Source of the DNA: Punica granatum
Taxonomy: Eukaryota; Streptophyta; Magnoliopsida; Myrtales; Lythraceae
Length of the DNA: 64,000 bases
Direction of reading: 5' to 3'
NCBI RefSeq assembly: GCF_007655135.1
Contig: NC_045128.1
Location: forward strand, 31,590,811-31,654,810
Shown here one piece after another: positions 15,699-26,970 of the stretch (position 1 is its first letter; every line of letters begins with the position of its first letter). The translations under genes and the position numbers were made by a program. The notes beneath the pieces were generated by a model, which was not told the DNA's origin, made no database searches, and worked only from the letters and a program-made list of their open reading frames with translations.

Positions 15699-15740
15699 GG
15701 GGGTGGGGTGGGAGGGGGTGTGGGGGGGTTGGGGGGGTGG
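15699..15740 (+). other. G-rich tract with quadruplex potential
   Basis: A 42-base stretch made almost only of G and T, with several G runs of three to seven separated by one or two bases. This meets the usual G3+N1-7 pattern for intramolecular G-quadruplexes many times over. It stands alone in AT-rich intergenic DNA. Confidence 0.7.
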
Positions 15741-16530
15741 ACTTGCACTTGCGTGGTCCACCTCGTTTCCGTTGCACTTGAATACAAATTTGACCGAGCA
15801 ATTAGACGTGTGACTTGTGATGGTATCATATATATCAATTATGTATATATGTGTGTGTTACAGAAAACAAGAGAGAGGGTGATGCTTTTGTTTCCTTCTT
15901 TAAACTATGGATATATTCAATCTATTGATTGTAATTATAATCATGTTCAAGTATCGATTTGATCATAATTATACGAAATACTTTCAATGAGTTTCAAAAC
16001 TCTATATTACAAATAATAAATTATATCTATTGAAAGTGAATCACGTAATCATAACTGTGATATTTTTTATTTTTTTTTTGGGTTTAGGTTGAATGTGATG
16101 CTGATATTTTTAGCTTAGTACTGGGTTGGGTTTGGTGGGGTTGGCCAGGTCAGCAGATCCAAGTAGCCATGATTGGATATAGTTCTAGATTGGGGCTGAT
16201 GACAAGTCACATCTCCATTGGTGTAAATGAAAAACAAAGCCCTAATTTGATCAACTCGCAGTACGTACGACTGCTCTCACTGTGCGTTTCGTGCTCATCA
16301 GAATTAGGGTTTCATGCTCTCTGCCGATATGATTCAGCGTCATTCCCATATGATATATATAACGACGAGATGACCTCATGCATATATGTGTGTGTATACA
16401 TATATGTATCAAGTATATCATACACATATATAAGTATATACACGGATAGAGTTTAGAGCCATAAGGAAAATATGGGAGAAAACTTCTTTTTTTCCCAGTT
16501 AAATGGGAGCGAAGCCTAAACAAAAATTAA

Positions 16531-16833
16531 GAATGCGTTTGGTTTTAGAGTTGAGTTGAGTTTTTGTTTTAATTAATTTGTAATGATTGTATTTTTGAAT
16601 TATAAGAAAAAGTGTGAAAAAGTAATGAATAATTGAGAGAAAATAATGATTAAGTAATGATTGTGTCATTAAATTGTGAAAAAATAATGAATAATTGAGT
16701 AAATTTAATATTAAAAATTGAATTGAATCGTTAAAAAAATTTAAAAAAAAGGAAAAAAAATAATAATTGTGTTGTTGAATTAAAGATAAGTAGAGTTGAC
16801 TTAAAAAAAGTTTTGAAGCCAAACACACCTTAG
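16531..16833. mobile_element. MITE, about 300 bp
   Basis: The left end reads AATGCGTTTGGTTTTAGAG and the reverse complement of the right end reads AAGGTGTGTTTGGCTTCAAAA. These are imperfect inverted termini of the G(T)GTTTGG type seen in plant MITEs. The interior is strongly AT-rich and has no coding capacity. Left-end GTTGAGTTGAG and right-end AGAGTTGACTT words extend the terminal symmetry. The apparent 151-codon minus-strand frame across the element is a by-product of AT-rich composition. Confidence 0.65.
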
Positions 16834-17218
16834 CTACACAAAAGTGGATTGGAAGTCGCAGTACCACGGAGAAAATGAGGTGTGTTCTCCAGTGGACTGT
16901 CCAAATAATGGATTTCCCAAAATATATAGACCCAATGACTTTTCGAGCCAACACTATAATCGGAACACGAGTTACCTACACTAAAAGTAGCAACTGGACC
17001 TGCCACTCCTTCAACTAAGCTGAAGAATCGAAAGCACTAGATCCGGCGAGTTCGAGGATTGCAGTCACCATGTGCCAATATGAGACGACAAACGATCTCG
17101 GAATCAATCTCTGCAATAATAAACTTGTATCCGAGCACCCAAGCCAACTCCAAACTAGATTTAAGGCCCCAAAGCTCAGACCAGATATATTTGTTTATGG
17201 TGAAAATATAATATTGCG

Positions 17219-17324
17219 TTGGAGCAACACTAATTTTGTCAAGTCATATCCATGTATACGTCTATTGTCTAACCATAAAATTGTGGTGGAGCAACACTAA
17301 TTGTGTTAAATGTCTATTGTCTAG
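17219..17324 (+). repeat. Partial tandem duplication, unit about 68 bases
   Basis: TGGAGCAACACTAATT occurs at about 17219 and again at about 17287, and each copy is followed by GTCTATTGTCTA. The second copy lacks an internal segment. No gene is recognised here. Confidence 0.7.
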
Positions 17325-17599
17325 GTTCATTGTTCTGATTGTAACACTAAGCCTCTATATTAGGCGCTCTCATCTATTATACAGTTCATCATCTCTCAAT
17401 CTCTCATTTTCCTAGCTTAATTATCAAATTGTATGTATCGAACGGCTGTGTCTCCACTATCTCCATCAACCATATGCTGAAGTGGTGTCCGGGTCAATGA
17501 TATTATAGTATTCACCGAGGCAGAGGCTAGGCCGTGCATATTTCCACCAACTCTGGTGGCGCTATGTGCTTGAAAATTAAGCAGTCAATTAGTTAAGAG

Positions 17600-17880
17600 A
17601 AGATGTGCATGTATAAGAAAAAGAGATGATTGATAAAGATAAAGAGATATTTTTCGAGGAGTTAAAAGTATCAATAAGTGAAAAAATGGCTTATTTTAAT
17701 AAGTTAAATATTTTGACATAATTCATTAAGTGATTTTTGACTTAATGATTAAATAACTTAAACCATCATCTCTCATATTTTCCTCTTTTTTTCTTTTTCT
17801 TTTTATTTTTCCTTATATAACTAACTTGTAACTAAATTTCAAGTAATTATTTAATTAATTATGTTAAAACAAACACACCC
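17600..17880. mobile_element. Probable MITE remnant
   Basis: The right end reads AAAACAAACACACCC, whose reverse complement is the GGGTGTGTTTG terminus of many plant hAT-type MITEs. The interior contains internally complementary AT-rich words such as AATAAGTTAAATATTTTGAC and AAGTGATTTTTGACTTAAT. A matching left terminus is not clear, so the element may be truncated. Confidence 0.45.
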
Positions 17881-18853
17881 TCTCTCTTTGAGAGGCATCT
17901 GACTCCCAGTACTAGCAATGTGATCAAGTTAAATTGACTTGACTTCCTTACATTGTGAAAGACCGCTTGATGGCGAGCAGAGATGAATTATTGGATCAAC
18001 CAAAATTTGAAAGCAGTAAATATGATTAGAACTCATAGATATATAAGCTATACACATGTTGCAGGACCTGTTTATCACTCCACGCTCTCAAGTTTTGCAG
18101 GATCTCATATATGTACCGTGTAGCAGAGAGATGGATCGTTCAACATGGCAAGGTTGCGACCAGCTTGTACTATACTACCGCGCGCTTATAAGTTGATCTT
18201 CATCATCATGTTATCTTATTCATACATATATCGACCCGCATCGTATATGTTCTTCCAATAATTTACACCTTCCTAATTCTAACATAGCGAAGCCGGCTGT
18301 TGATTTTTTAATGTTATATATATGCATCAATTGGAATTATATATAGCATGCAGTAAAAATAGTTTTGAAAAAGAAAAAGGGAAAAGGAAATAAGAAAAAG
18401 GCCGTTTGGGAAGTTATCATCTTATCTTAAAAAAGGGATACGGAATTGTTGGAAATCACACGTTCATGGATAAAATAGAAAAAGTGAAGAGCAAACATAT
18501 GATCCCAATTCCATTGGTGACATTACAATCCCTTCTTATCCTGTGCGCACTGTTGCAAAGAATCGCACCACAGTGTTGCCGTGCTATAGTTCAACTCTTT
18601 CTCTCTCTCTTTTTTTTTATATATATATATATTTTAGACGAGCTAATGAAGTAGGCTTATGAGCTTAATTGGAAAAATAAATTTGCATGAAATCATTATT
18701 CATGATAATTGAATACAAAACTTTTTTGATGCTAAGATTATAGAAGCGAGTATTAGGATTATTATATATAAACTTCTTTGAAGTTCTCAACAACTTCAAG
18801 TCTCTCCACGTTCATAATATTTTTATTTTCTATCCTTTTTCTTGATATATATG

Positions 18854-18896
<43 letters not shown>

Positions 18897-19795
18897 TTAT
18901 TATGCCGTACCCGGAATGTGGAGTTCGACTTCCATAACCTGCCTTGATTAATGATTATCGCAGAATTTTACAACCAATAACCTCATATCACTCAAAGAAA
19001 TTTTTAGGCGATCAAATATTGCCCCGTGGTATAATATAATACTAATAAGAACACCACATATGAAAAAATAAGAGTCAATCACTCAAATAATTGTCATAGA
19101 TTTTTTTTTTTTTTACTATATATGATAATTTTTCTGGTCATCCTCACCACATTATTGTAAGGTAGGTTTCATTCAAAAATTTTCTCCATCACTACAGTTA
19201 ATTACACCTTAAAAACAATCCTCTTTAGGCCAGAAGGGTGCCATATATTCCATGATATGCACACACATACAAATTGGAGTATTCGTTCATTGGATAAGTA
19301 TTTAATTGATTTTCATTTAATCGATAGTTTTCGTCTTTTACATTCGCAATCATGAGGACGGATGGTGAGGTGGGACTTGCTCAACTCAAATCAACTTGTT
19401 TATATGTACTGTACTATCTATGGAAGAAATTGGAATTATTCTTTCTGTTGGGTTAAATGCCAGACTTTGGTTGCACCTTAGCCAAAAGTTTGGTCGATTG
19501 AGCTCATTTCATTACATGACAATCTTGGCTATGTAAGTAAGATAAAACATCATCGCTTATTGAAGGGCGCACGCGTTTGAAATTGACGAGTGCATACTAG
19601 CTTAGGCTTATCAAAACACGCATCGGCTTGCTATCCGGAATTACAAGCAAGAGTTGGGTCGATCAATCTCTGCGGACATTCCATACTACTTTTAGGCTCT
19701 CTGTGTCTCCCGTAATTCGTTCTTTCTTGAGAAAGGTGTTGACAAAGAACTACCAAAGGTAGCTGTTATGTTACTCTAGTCTTAGTAGATATTAG
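17881..19795. other. AT-rich intergenic region without a recognised gene
   Basis: Contains simple repeats (a compound TA/GA tract near 18851-18896, and poly-T near 19100-19113) and no supportable coding region. Confidence 0.5.
18851..18896. repeat. Compound (TA)n(GA)n microsatellite
   Basis: An alternating TA run joined directly to an alternating GA run of about 24 bases. Confidence 0.9.
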
Positions 19796-19945
19796 ATGGC
19801 GTCAGCAACCTCAGCTGCCCTCTGCTGCAGGTCATTGTCAGCCTACTGCCGGAGTGGAGGCAGCCTCCCTGGGCTGGCGCAGGCTGGTGGTGTCTCGAAC
19901 CCATTACAGCCAAGGTTTGCAGAAGGCTTCCCCTCAGTCGATTAG
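19796..19945 (+). CDS. Orphan GC-rich small ORF, 49 residues, or first exon of an unknown gene
   Basis: An ATG-started frame of 49 codons stands out as a GC-rich island in AT-rich DNA. The predicted peptide begins MASATSAALCCRSLSAYCRS and is rich in Ala, Ser, Gly and Arg with almost no acidic residues, the composition of an organelle targeting peptide. The frame ends at TAG, and a GTAAGA donor-like sequence overlaps the stop codon (CGATTA then GTAAGA). The segment may therefore be a first coding exon that continues downstream, but I found no convincing next exon before the SULTR4 3' end. It lies tail to tail with SULTR4. It could also be a pseudogene fragment. I do not recognise the product. 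Confidence 0.3.
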   Translation: MASATSAALCCRSLSAYCRSGGSLPGLAQAGGVSNPLQPRFAEGFPSVD

Positions 19946-20456
19946 TAAGAGTTCTGTCCAGGAAGTAATTATCACATCGTATTGGAAATTCTAATGCAGT
20001 GATCTGCTAGGAATTAAAGAGGACTTACTGTATGCTCATTATTTTCAAATTTCATGATAGGCAAATTGTTCGCAGACATCTTCGATCAAGAAACTAGTCT
20101 CCAAGTTTTCATAACAGAAAGCCAACATGGAGCACAGAGCAAACAGAGGCTACCGCCTGGTTGTTATTATTGCCATGTAAAGATATAAATACACAGAATA
20201 ATCATGGTAGACATTCTGTCCATCGAGAGCTTTTGAATTTGATAGATAAAAAGTATATGAATATAAATCTAGATCAACTCTATCCATTCCTTCATATTGT
20301 ACAACAATAGCATTTACTTACAACAAACCAACCCAGCTGGCCAAAAAATGGGACAATAAATCATACAATACTGTATATAAGGAATTGGCTTCCAGAAAAT
20401 ATTGGCGCCAGGTGCACCTTCCAAAGGAGGCTGGTAAGGCGGTCATGAAGAGATCT

Positions 20457-23400
20457 TCAAGACTTACGGGATAAGAGCGGTTCCAACTGTGGGTCAGTTT
20501 CGGTAGAGGATATTGACTGGCCCTGATAGCCCGACTCCAGCTCGGGAATTGACAGGCCCTCTCCATGTTGTCTGAGTAGTCTCTGCAGCAAACTTGGCTT
20601 CTCTTGGGGAGAAGGATCAGCTGTAGTCTTGGATGTTTCCTTTATGGTTTGTACATGTTGGAGGCAGACTTGAACAGCATCATGGACCCTCACGAAGCAC
20701 CAATCCTTGCCGATTAGGTCCACCAGTCCTGATTTCGATAGGGTGAGAAGGACGTCTCTATTCGGGTTGGAAATAGCTAGCTGCATGCATGTTAAAAGGA
20801 TGAAGACTTGTAAGAATCTTTTCCTTGATTTCCAGGGAAATTCAGGCATCGTTCTCCCACGTGACATCAAACGACCAGAAAGTTCATTTCAGAAAGAGAA
20901 ATGTACCTGGATGTCCCGCGATGTGTACTCGTGATACAAATCTTTTAGAGCTTGTACAGCACTTGAATCAACGTATGTCACCGCTGCGATGAACACAACA
21001 CTTGCTTCGAAACATAATTCGGCAACGAAAGCATAAAGTGATGAAGACAAACTTGATCGTATCGAGAAGACTTACGTGCCATCTCTAGTATCACAAAGTA
21101 GACCCTATCAACTTCTGGACCTCGTCTTGTTGATCTATCAACTTCAAGTTCATATTCCCTGAGCCTGTAATGGTATTAATTATCAGATCTAACCTTCTTA
21201 ATTCAAAGTGGGCTCAGACTATTAAATGGAAGCATTCTATTCTTCTCAACGTCAATATAGATGAGACGCTCACCGATCTTTTATGTAGCTGATGTTTGCG
21301 AAATATATAGGGGCATCAATCCGAACGATGACGATCCCGTTGTACGTATACGCGTCTGGGTATTGCTCCTTGTTCCTATACACAGTAGTCCCAGGAAGTC
21401 GACCCAAGACAGCTGCAATATGTTCCAGATATTTTGGACTTGGTAACTATTGCGAGGTAGAAATTAGAAGATAACAGTTCATTATCGTGCTTGATACGGT
21501 AAAGTTCATTTACATAAAAACAGAGAATAAAAATAAAAAAGAAGAAGAAGAAAGAAAGAGATATAGATGACTACACGATCCGGTTAAGTTCATTTATATA
21601 ATGATTGAAAGTGACAAGACGTACCAATATGTGGATTAGCTGATTCATGGATGACAAAAGCTAATGAAACACCAACCTGCAACAAGAAGGACAAAAGAAG
21701 TAACAGATTATGACATTGAGCTATGGTGCTCGTGCTCAATTAAGCAGAGGTAATTTTATGTTCTCCATATGAAATTAATGATCATTTCCTTGATGAAATG
21801 GTGGCATATTTTCAATACTGTCATATCTCAGCAAGTAGCTTCAGAATTTCATATACCCCAGGTAGCTAAATATGTAGGACATGAAAATTATTGACTAAAA
21901 ACCCAGACTTTCTTTTGGCATAACATACTGCAACGAGGACTCACCCCAATAAGCACACCGATCTCAATACCAAGGAACAGGGTTGCGACAAAAGTGATTG
22001 TCCAGAGGAGAAAATCTTTCTTATCTACACGCCATAAAAATATAGCTTCATCATAATCCACCTGAATGATAACCATCAAAAAGAAAGAGCTTGAATTAAG
22101 TCATCAAACAGTACAAGATCAGCCCCAATTCTCCAAATCCTATTACCAAATTAAGCAAAAAAATCAGGTACTTTTTGGTTCGGGTTGGCATGTATTGTGA
22201 TTAATTAAAGCTATTTTATGATTAAAAACTGACTACCACTTTAATTTTCAGAAAAGGCTATTTGCAAAATAAACTTTGATTCCTAAATATATGAACTCCC
22301 AGAAATACCCTTCATGCTCATTGCCCTTACATTTCTATATAAACAGCTTTGTAACGTAAAACATCTTTACAATAAAATTGTAAAACTGATCCTCACCAGA
22401 CCGATGACAGCAGAAATCACAATGGCAGCCAGAGCACACTGCAAAATGACAGAGTAGCAATACATTGTCAGAACTCTACATAAAAGTTCCATGAAAGTCA
22501 GTTCCGAATTTTTGAATAAACAATAAGGATCCACAATCCCAAACTGCATTCCTTAAGACCACAGATAAAGAAAGGAAAGCAGGCTCAAAATTTTGGTGCG
22601 GGTAGCCAATTGACTAACATTCATGACATGAATACCAAAAAAAAAAAAAAAAGATACCGTACCAGAGGTATATATTCAAATAATGGAGTCATGAACAAAA
22701 GTGCACAGCCCATTATGATTCCTGTTACAATCCCTGATACGCCAGTCTTTGCACCACTCTCATGATTTACAGCTGACCTAGAAAAAGAGCCTGGAAACAC
22801 ATTCTGACACAATGTAATAGGCATAACCAGAATGTGTACGGGGAATGAAAGAAATGGAAAAAGAGCAAGAATCGCCAAGATCCCGCACCTGTTGTGGGGT
22901 ATGCTGAAAAAAATGCACCACAAACATTGGCAACACCAAGGCCAAAGAGCTGCTCAAAAGAAAGAAGATTTCGAAATCATCTTTTCCGAAAGCAAGTAAC
23001 TATTCCAAACTCCGAAGAAGATGGAAGAGGAACCAATTTTAGGATCCTTGTAAAGCTTAAACGGGCCTTTTTCCTAACATTTAAAATATTCAATTATATT
23101 ATTTGCCAAGTAATCTATTTCTATTTCAATAAATATAAGAATTTTCTTTGTAACCATGTTAGAAGCTCATTAATGAAATTTTAGGGGCTAGTTAGTGAGT
23201 CAGACTCCATATCCCTGTAGACATTTTCCAATTTTTACTTCCTCCATAATGAACTTACCTCTTGATTTGAATCCAGCTCGTAACCATTCTTAGCAGCTAA
23301 TGCTTTGGCAATTCCAACAGATTCCTGAAGTGCAAATCAACCATGGTTGAAATGTTTATTGACATAAAAGTAGAAACTAGTCAAGCATGTTCTTCTTGAC

Positions 23401-26400
23401 AAACGTAAATTCTCACCAAGATAGCCACGCCAGTAATGAGAAGTGCAGTTGGGATCAGTGATTTTACATAACCAAATTCTTTCGGTATAGAAAATGTTGG
23501 GAGGCCTTGCGGTATATCTCCAACCTGAACCAAGATGAAACATTAGTTAATAGCTGTTACTTTGAAACAGGAGTAAAACCACGTGATATATTAAAGAACC
23601 CTCATAATAGATTAAAGAGACAAAAGAATCTGGTAAAATTAATCCTAGGAGCATTAGGTGTTTATCCAATTCCATTCCTTTCATCTAAAAAATAATAAAA
23701 TCCTCAGGCACACTTCCACAGCACTCTTACCAATGATATAGACGAAGGGTTGAATATTTTCACAAAAGTCGTGCCTACAACTACAGCAGTGAGAGGTCCG
23801 GCAGCACGAAGAAACCGCAGGTACTTCCTTGTTTTTCCCTGAGCACAAAATTAAGAATATTAAACAGACTCCATGGAAAAGTAGGGAAAGCTGAGAGAAA
23901 AGGAAAAGACCATACCAAGTGTTTCATAACAAGAAGGATTGCAAGAATGACAGAACCCATCACAAATGGGGGCCATGAAAACTACAAAAGGAAAAGACCA
24001 CCTGTGGTTAAAAAGGAATTTGATAAGTGTAAATGTGAGGCAGATAACAATAGACATCGATCTTCTTGTGTTTGCAGCTAGTTGTAAACATCATCAGAGC
24101 CTCTTATACTGTAAAAGAATAACATGGCGAGATATATAGAGGTCGTTTGATTAATATAACATCTGCATGATACCCTAGGCAAACATAAGGAGTGCCTGCC
24201 AAGAGGAATGATGCAAAAATGGCAATAAGGCATTGAGAGATGTTGGAAGTCACATTAAGGTGGACTTGACACTATAGGAAAGTCAAACCAAAAAAGAAAA
24301 AATGTGGATATGCCACTTGCAACAAAGAATTACCCCGTCAATTCCAGATATTATGCTCTTAATCAAGGGCACTATCTTGCTACTACGAACGATGCTGTAA
24401 CCCAAGAAATACTTCGCTTGAGACAAGCCAATCACAATGGCAGAAGCAGTTGTAAAGCCAGAAATTACAGAGTGGCTGATGAAACGCATAATCCATCCAA
24501 GCCTGCAAAGCACAATGAACATGCAGTCAAATTGCGCATACCAATGTTATCACTAAGGCACATGAACATGCAGTCATTTCAGCAAATACTTGTGCACGCA
24601 CAATATGCCCAATTCTGCGAATCCTGCGTTCTGGAACCATTACCAAAAAGGAAGGCAGTAAGTACCTCAAGAGTCCCATTATGCATTCCAAGATTCCAAC
24701 CATAAGAGCCAGCAATATGGCAAGTTCAGTATATAACGCATCAGATGAGTCAACAATCCCTCCTAAGACATTTGAAACTAGAAGCGAGACCAATGCTACT
24801 GGTCCTACTGCAAGCTGGCGGGATGATCCAAAAATGGCATACACAAATACGGGTACAAAACCAGAGTCTGTTCCAGAGAACCTCATATAATGTTAGAGAC
24901 AAAAAGTGAAGAATAGATTTTGTACATAAGTTTTGAAAAAGAAAATGAAAAACACATGGTGCCAGATATAACTAAACTAAGACTATGAACACTTACAGAA
25001 ACATGTATGTAGACTAAATGGTGGCAAAACGTAATGCAAGTGCAGCAGACTTACAAAGCCCATATATTGGTTCCAGCCCAGCTAGTTTCGCATATGACAT
25101 TGCCTGGTCATCCACCAAAAAAAGGGGGGTCACGACCATTTCCATAACTTGAAAAAGTGATTAAACGTCATAAAAGACTTCCAATCTCAACACACTTGCA
25201 TATTGCAAAACAGAGCAATTTCAAAAGGATAAATATATATAGATATATATATATATATATAATAGGAATTTCAGAAAATCTGGCGAAGAACCAAAGTTTC
25301 AAATTTGATATTAGTTGACTCGGTATTTCTCCATTCACTCCCATCCAATCAAAAGGATTTGGAGGTTGGAATTTTACGCATGGGAATAAAAGAGAAAATA
25401 ACAAATCGTAACGCAGGTCAAACTTATCACAGTAATCCACATGACCGGAGCCACTTAATAACCAAGAAAAGAAACAAAGTCCAATCCCTGCTCCGTAAGT
25501 GGCACAAATAGATCGATCTAAGCGACAGATGTGGCAATATGCCAGACAAGTCAAATGGGTGGTGGCCTGTTGCATTTACTCAATCGCAGTAAAACCAATC
25601 AGCATAAGAGAAATGACAAGAGGCAGCTTCTTCGCCACGCCAGTGGACATGACTAGACGTGAGGGCCATGAAAAGTCCAAATCTTGCGTTGCCTCCCTTG
25701 AAAATGAAATCAACCTAACTGTGAAAACTTGACTAGTTGATTTAACCACGATAACCCAGAAGCAGCACATGGACACCAAACGAGCCTGTGCCGTCGCATC
25801 TACTTCAAGCGGGAAAGGTCAAAATTTTATTTGGCTTCGTGCAGAGCAGAGTATTGGGTTCGTACAGTAACCGTGACGGGGGATGGAACAGAGACTACCC
25901 TGCGAACGGATTTCAGGGGAGGAAACTGGGGATGGATTGTGATTGGAAAAGCAAACTCAAGAGCTTGTGTCAAAATGGAGAAGCTCGACGAAGGCTAAGC
26001 TTGATACTCATCAGACCAAGGCCGTAAAAAGCGTCAATCTCGGCTTCACTGATGGGCCAAAACAATGGGAGCGTTTCCAATAACAACCAAAAAGTTTCAA
26101 AAACGAGAAAGAAAGAGAGAGATAGTGTTCTCATCTGAACGCTGAAACTCTGCGCGTGGAGGAATTGGAGAATCACCTGAGGTACGAGCATCACGCCGAC
26201 GGTGAGGCCGGCCAAGAGATCGATCTGGAGGTACTCGCGCCACTTGTAGGTCCGGATCCAGCGGGAGCAGGGCAGGAAGGTCTCCACCCAATCCAGCCAC
26301 GTCATTTTCTTTAGCTTCGACTTCCATCTCAGGAACAGGCCGCCGCCGCCGCCCGACGAGGACGACGAGGACGGCGCCGACGCGCTGGGGTGCTGGAGCG

Positions 26401-26536
26401 GGATGATTTTCACGGGGCGGGAGGAGGGCATGGTGGTGGAGGAAGCAGAGGGGTAGGAGGAGGAGACGGAGTCAGCGGCAGCAGCGATGGAGGCAAGGTC
26501 GCGGGAGCTAGAGGAGGCGTACGAAGTTATCTCCAT
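20457..26536 (-). CDS. SULTR4: Sulfate transporter, SULTR4 group (SLC26 family with STAS domain)
   Basis: Proton-coupled sulfate transporter. Arabidopsis SULTR4 proteins release sulfate from the vacuole across the tonoplast. Seventeen exons: 26536-26177, 25103-25055, 24867-24666, 24502-24334, 23981-23916, 23838-23731, 23524-23417, 23324-23259, 22949-22889, 22790-22663, 22438-22397, 22061-21945, 21676-21625, 21412-21274, 21164-21076, 20983-20907 and 20780-20457. They join to 718 residues. The N-terminal 80 residues are Ser-rich with a short Gly run. The membrane part starts near [19 protein letters not shown] and includes [35 protein letters not shown] and [17 protein letters not shown]. The C-terminal STAS domain (about 535-640) includes [16 protein letters not shown]. 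The start is the first in-frame ATG. The open frame further upstream has no ATG. Confidence 0.95.
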
Positions 26537-26799
26537 GAGGACCACCGCCCGTCGTGGTGGTGCATTTGGACACACCCCGTACGGTCGAATACGATGCGAC
26601 CCGCCTCTCTCTCTCTCTCTGTGTCTCGACCTGTGTCTATTTGGCAGGTGGGGTTTTATGGCGAGTTTTCCCGGGAAAATTGGGCTGAGTAACAGAAGGA
26701 GGCTGCTCACTAATCAGAATAATTACTCGGTCAAAAAAATGATCCCGAATCATTACTCGTTTCTAGGTTCGACCCTCGCTGGTAAAAAAATTTTACGGG

Positions 26800-26970
26800 C
26801 CGTCTGGATTCAGAGTTAAAGTTACTTTGATTTTGATTTTAATTTTGATTGTTGTAAAGGACAAATGAAATGTAGTTATAAATTTGACTTGGGAAACGTG
26901 TATTTTTATTGTATAGTGTGTTGAGTTAAAGTTAAAATTAAAATCAAATTCTTTGAAAACAAACACGGCT
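26800..26970. mobile_element. Short MITE-like element upstream of SULTR4
   Basis: The left end contains GCCGTCTGGATTCAGAGTT and then GATTTTGATTTTAATTTTGA. The reverse complement of the right end contains AGCCGTGTTTGTTTTC and then GATTTTAATTTTAAC. The two arms pair imperfectly over much of the 170 bases, giving a fold-back structure. It lies about 265 bases from the SULTR4 start codon, so it falls in or next to the promoter. Confidence 0.55.

Noticed and set aside
16499..16954. 151-codon minus-strand frame
   Set aside because: It covers the MITE at 16531-16833. The residues are mostly Asn, Phe, Leu, Ser and Tyr from AT-rich DNA.
26537..26710. In-frame upstream extension of SULTR4 (58 more codons)
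   Set aside because: The extended frame begins with GTG, not ATG. The first in-frame ATG is at 26536 and fits the family N-terminus.
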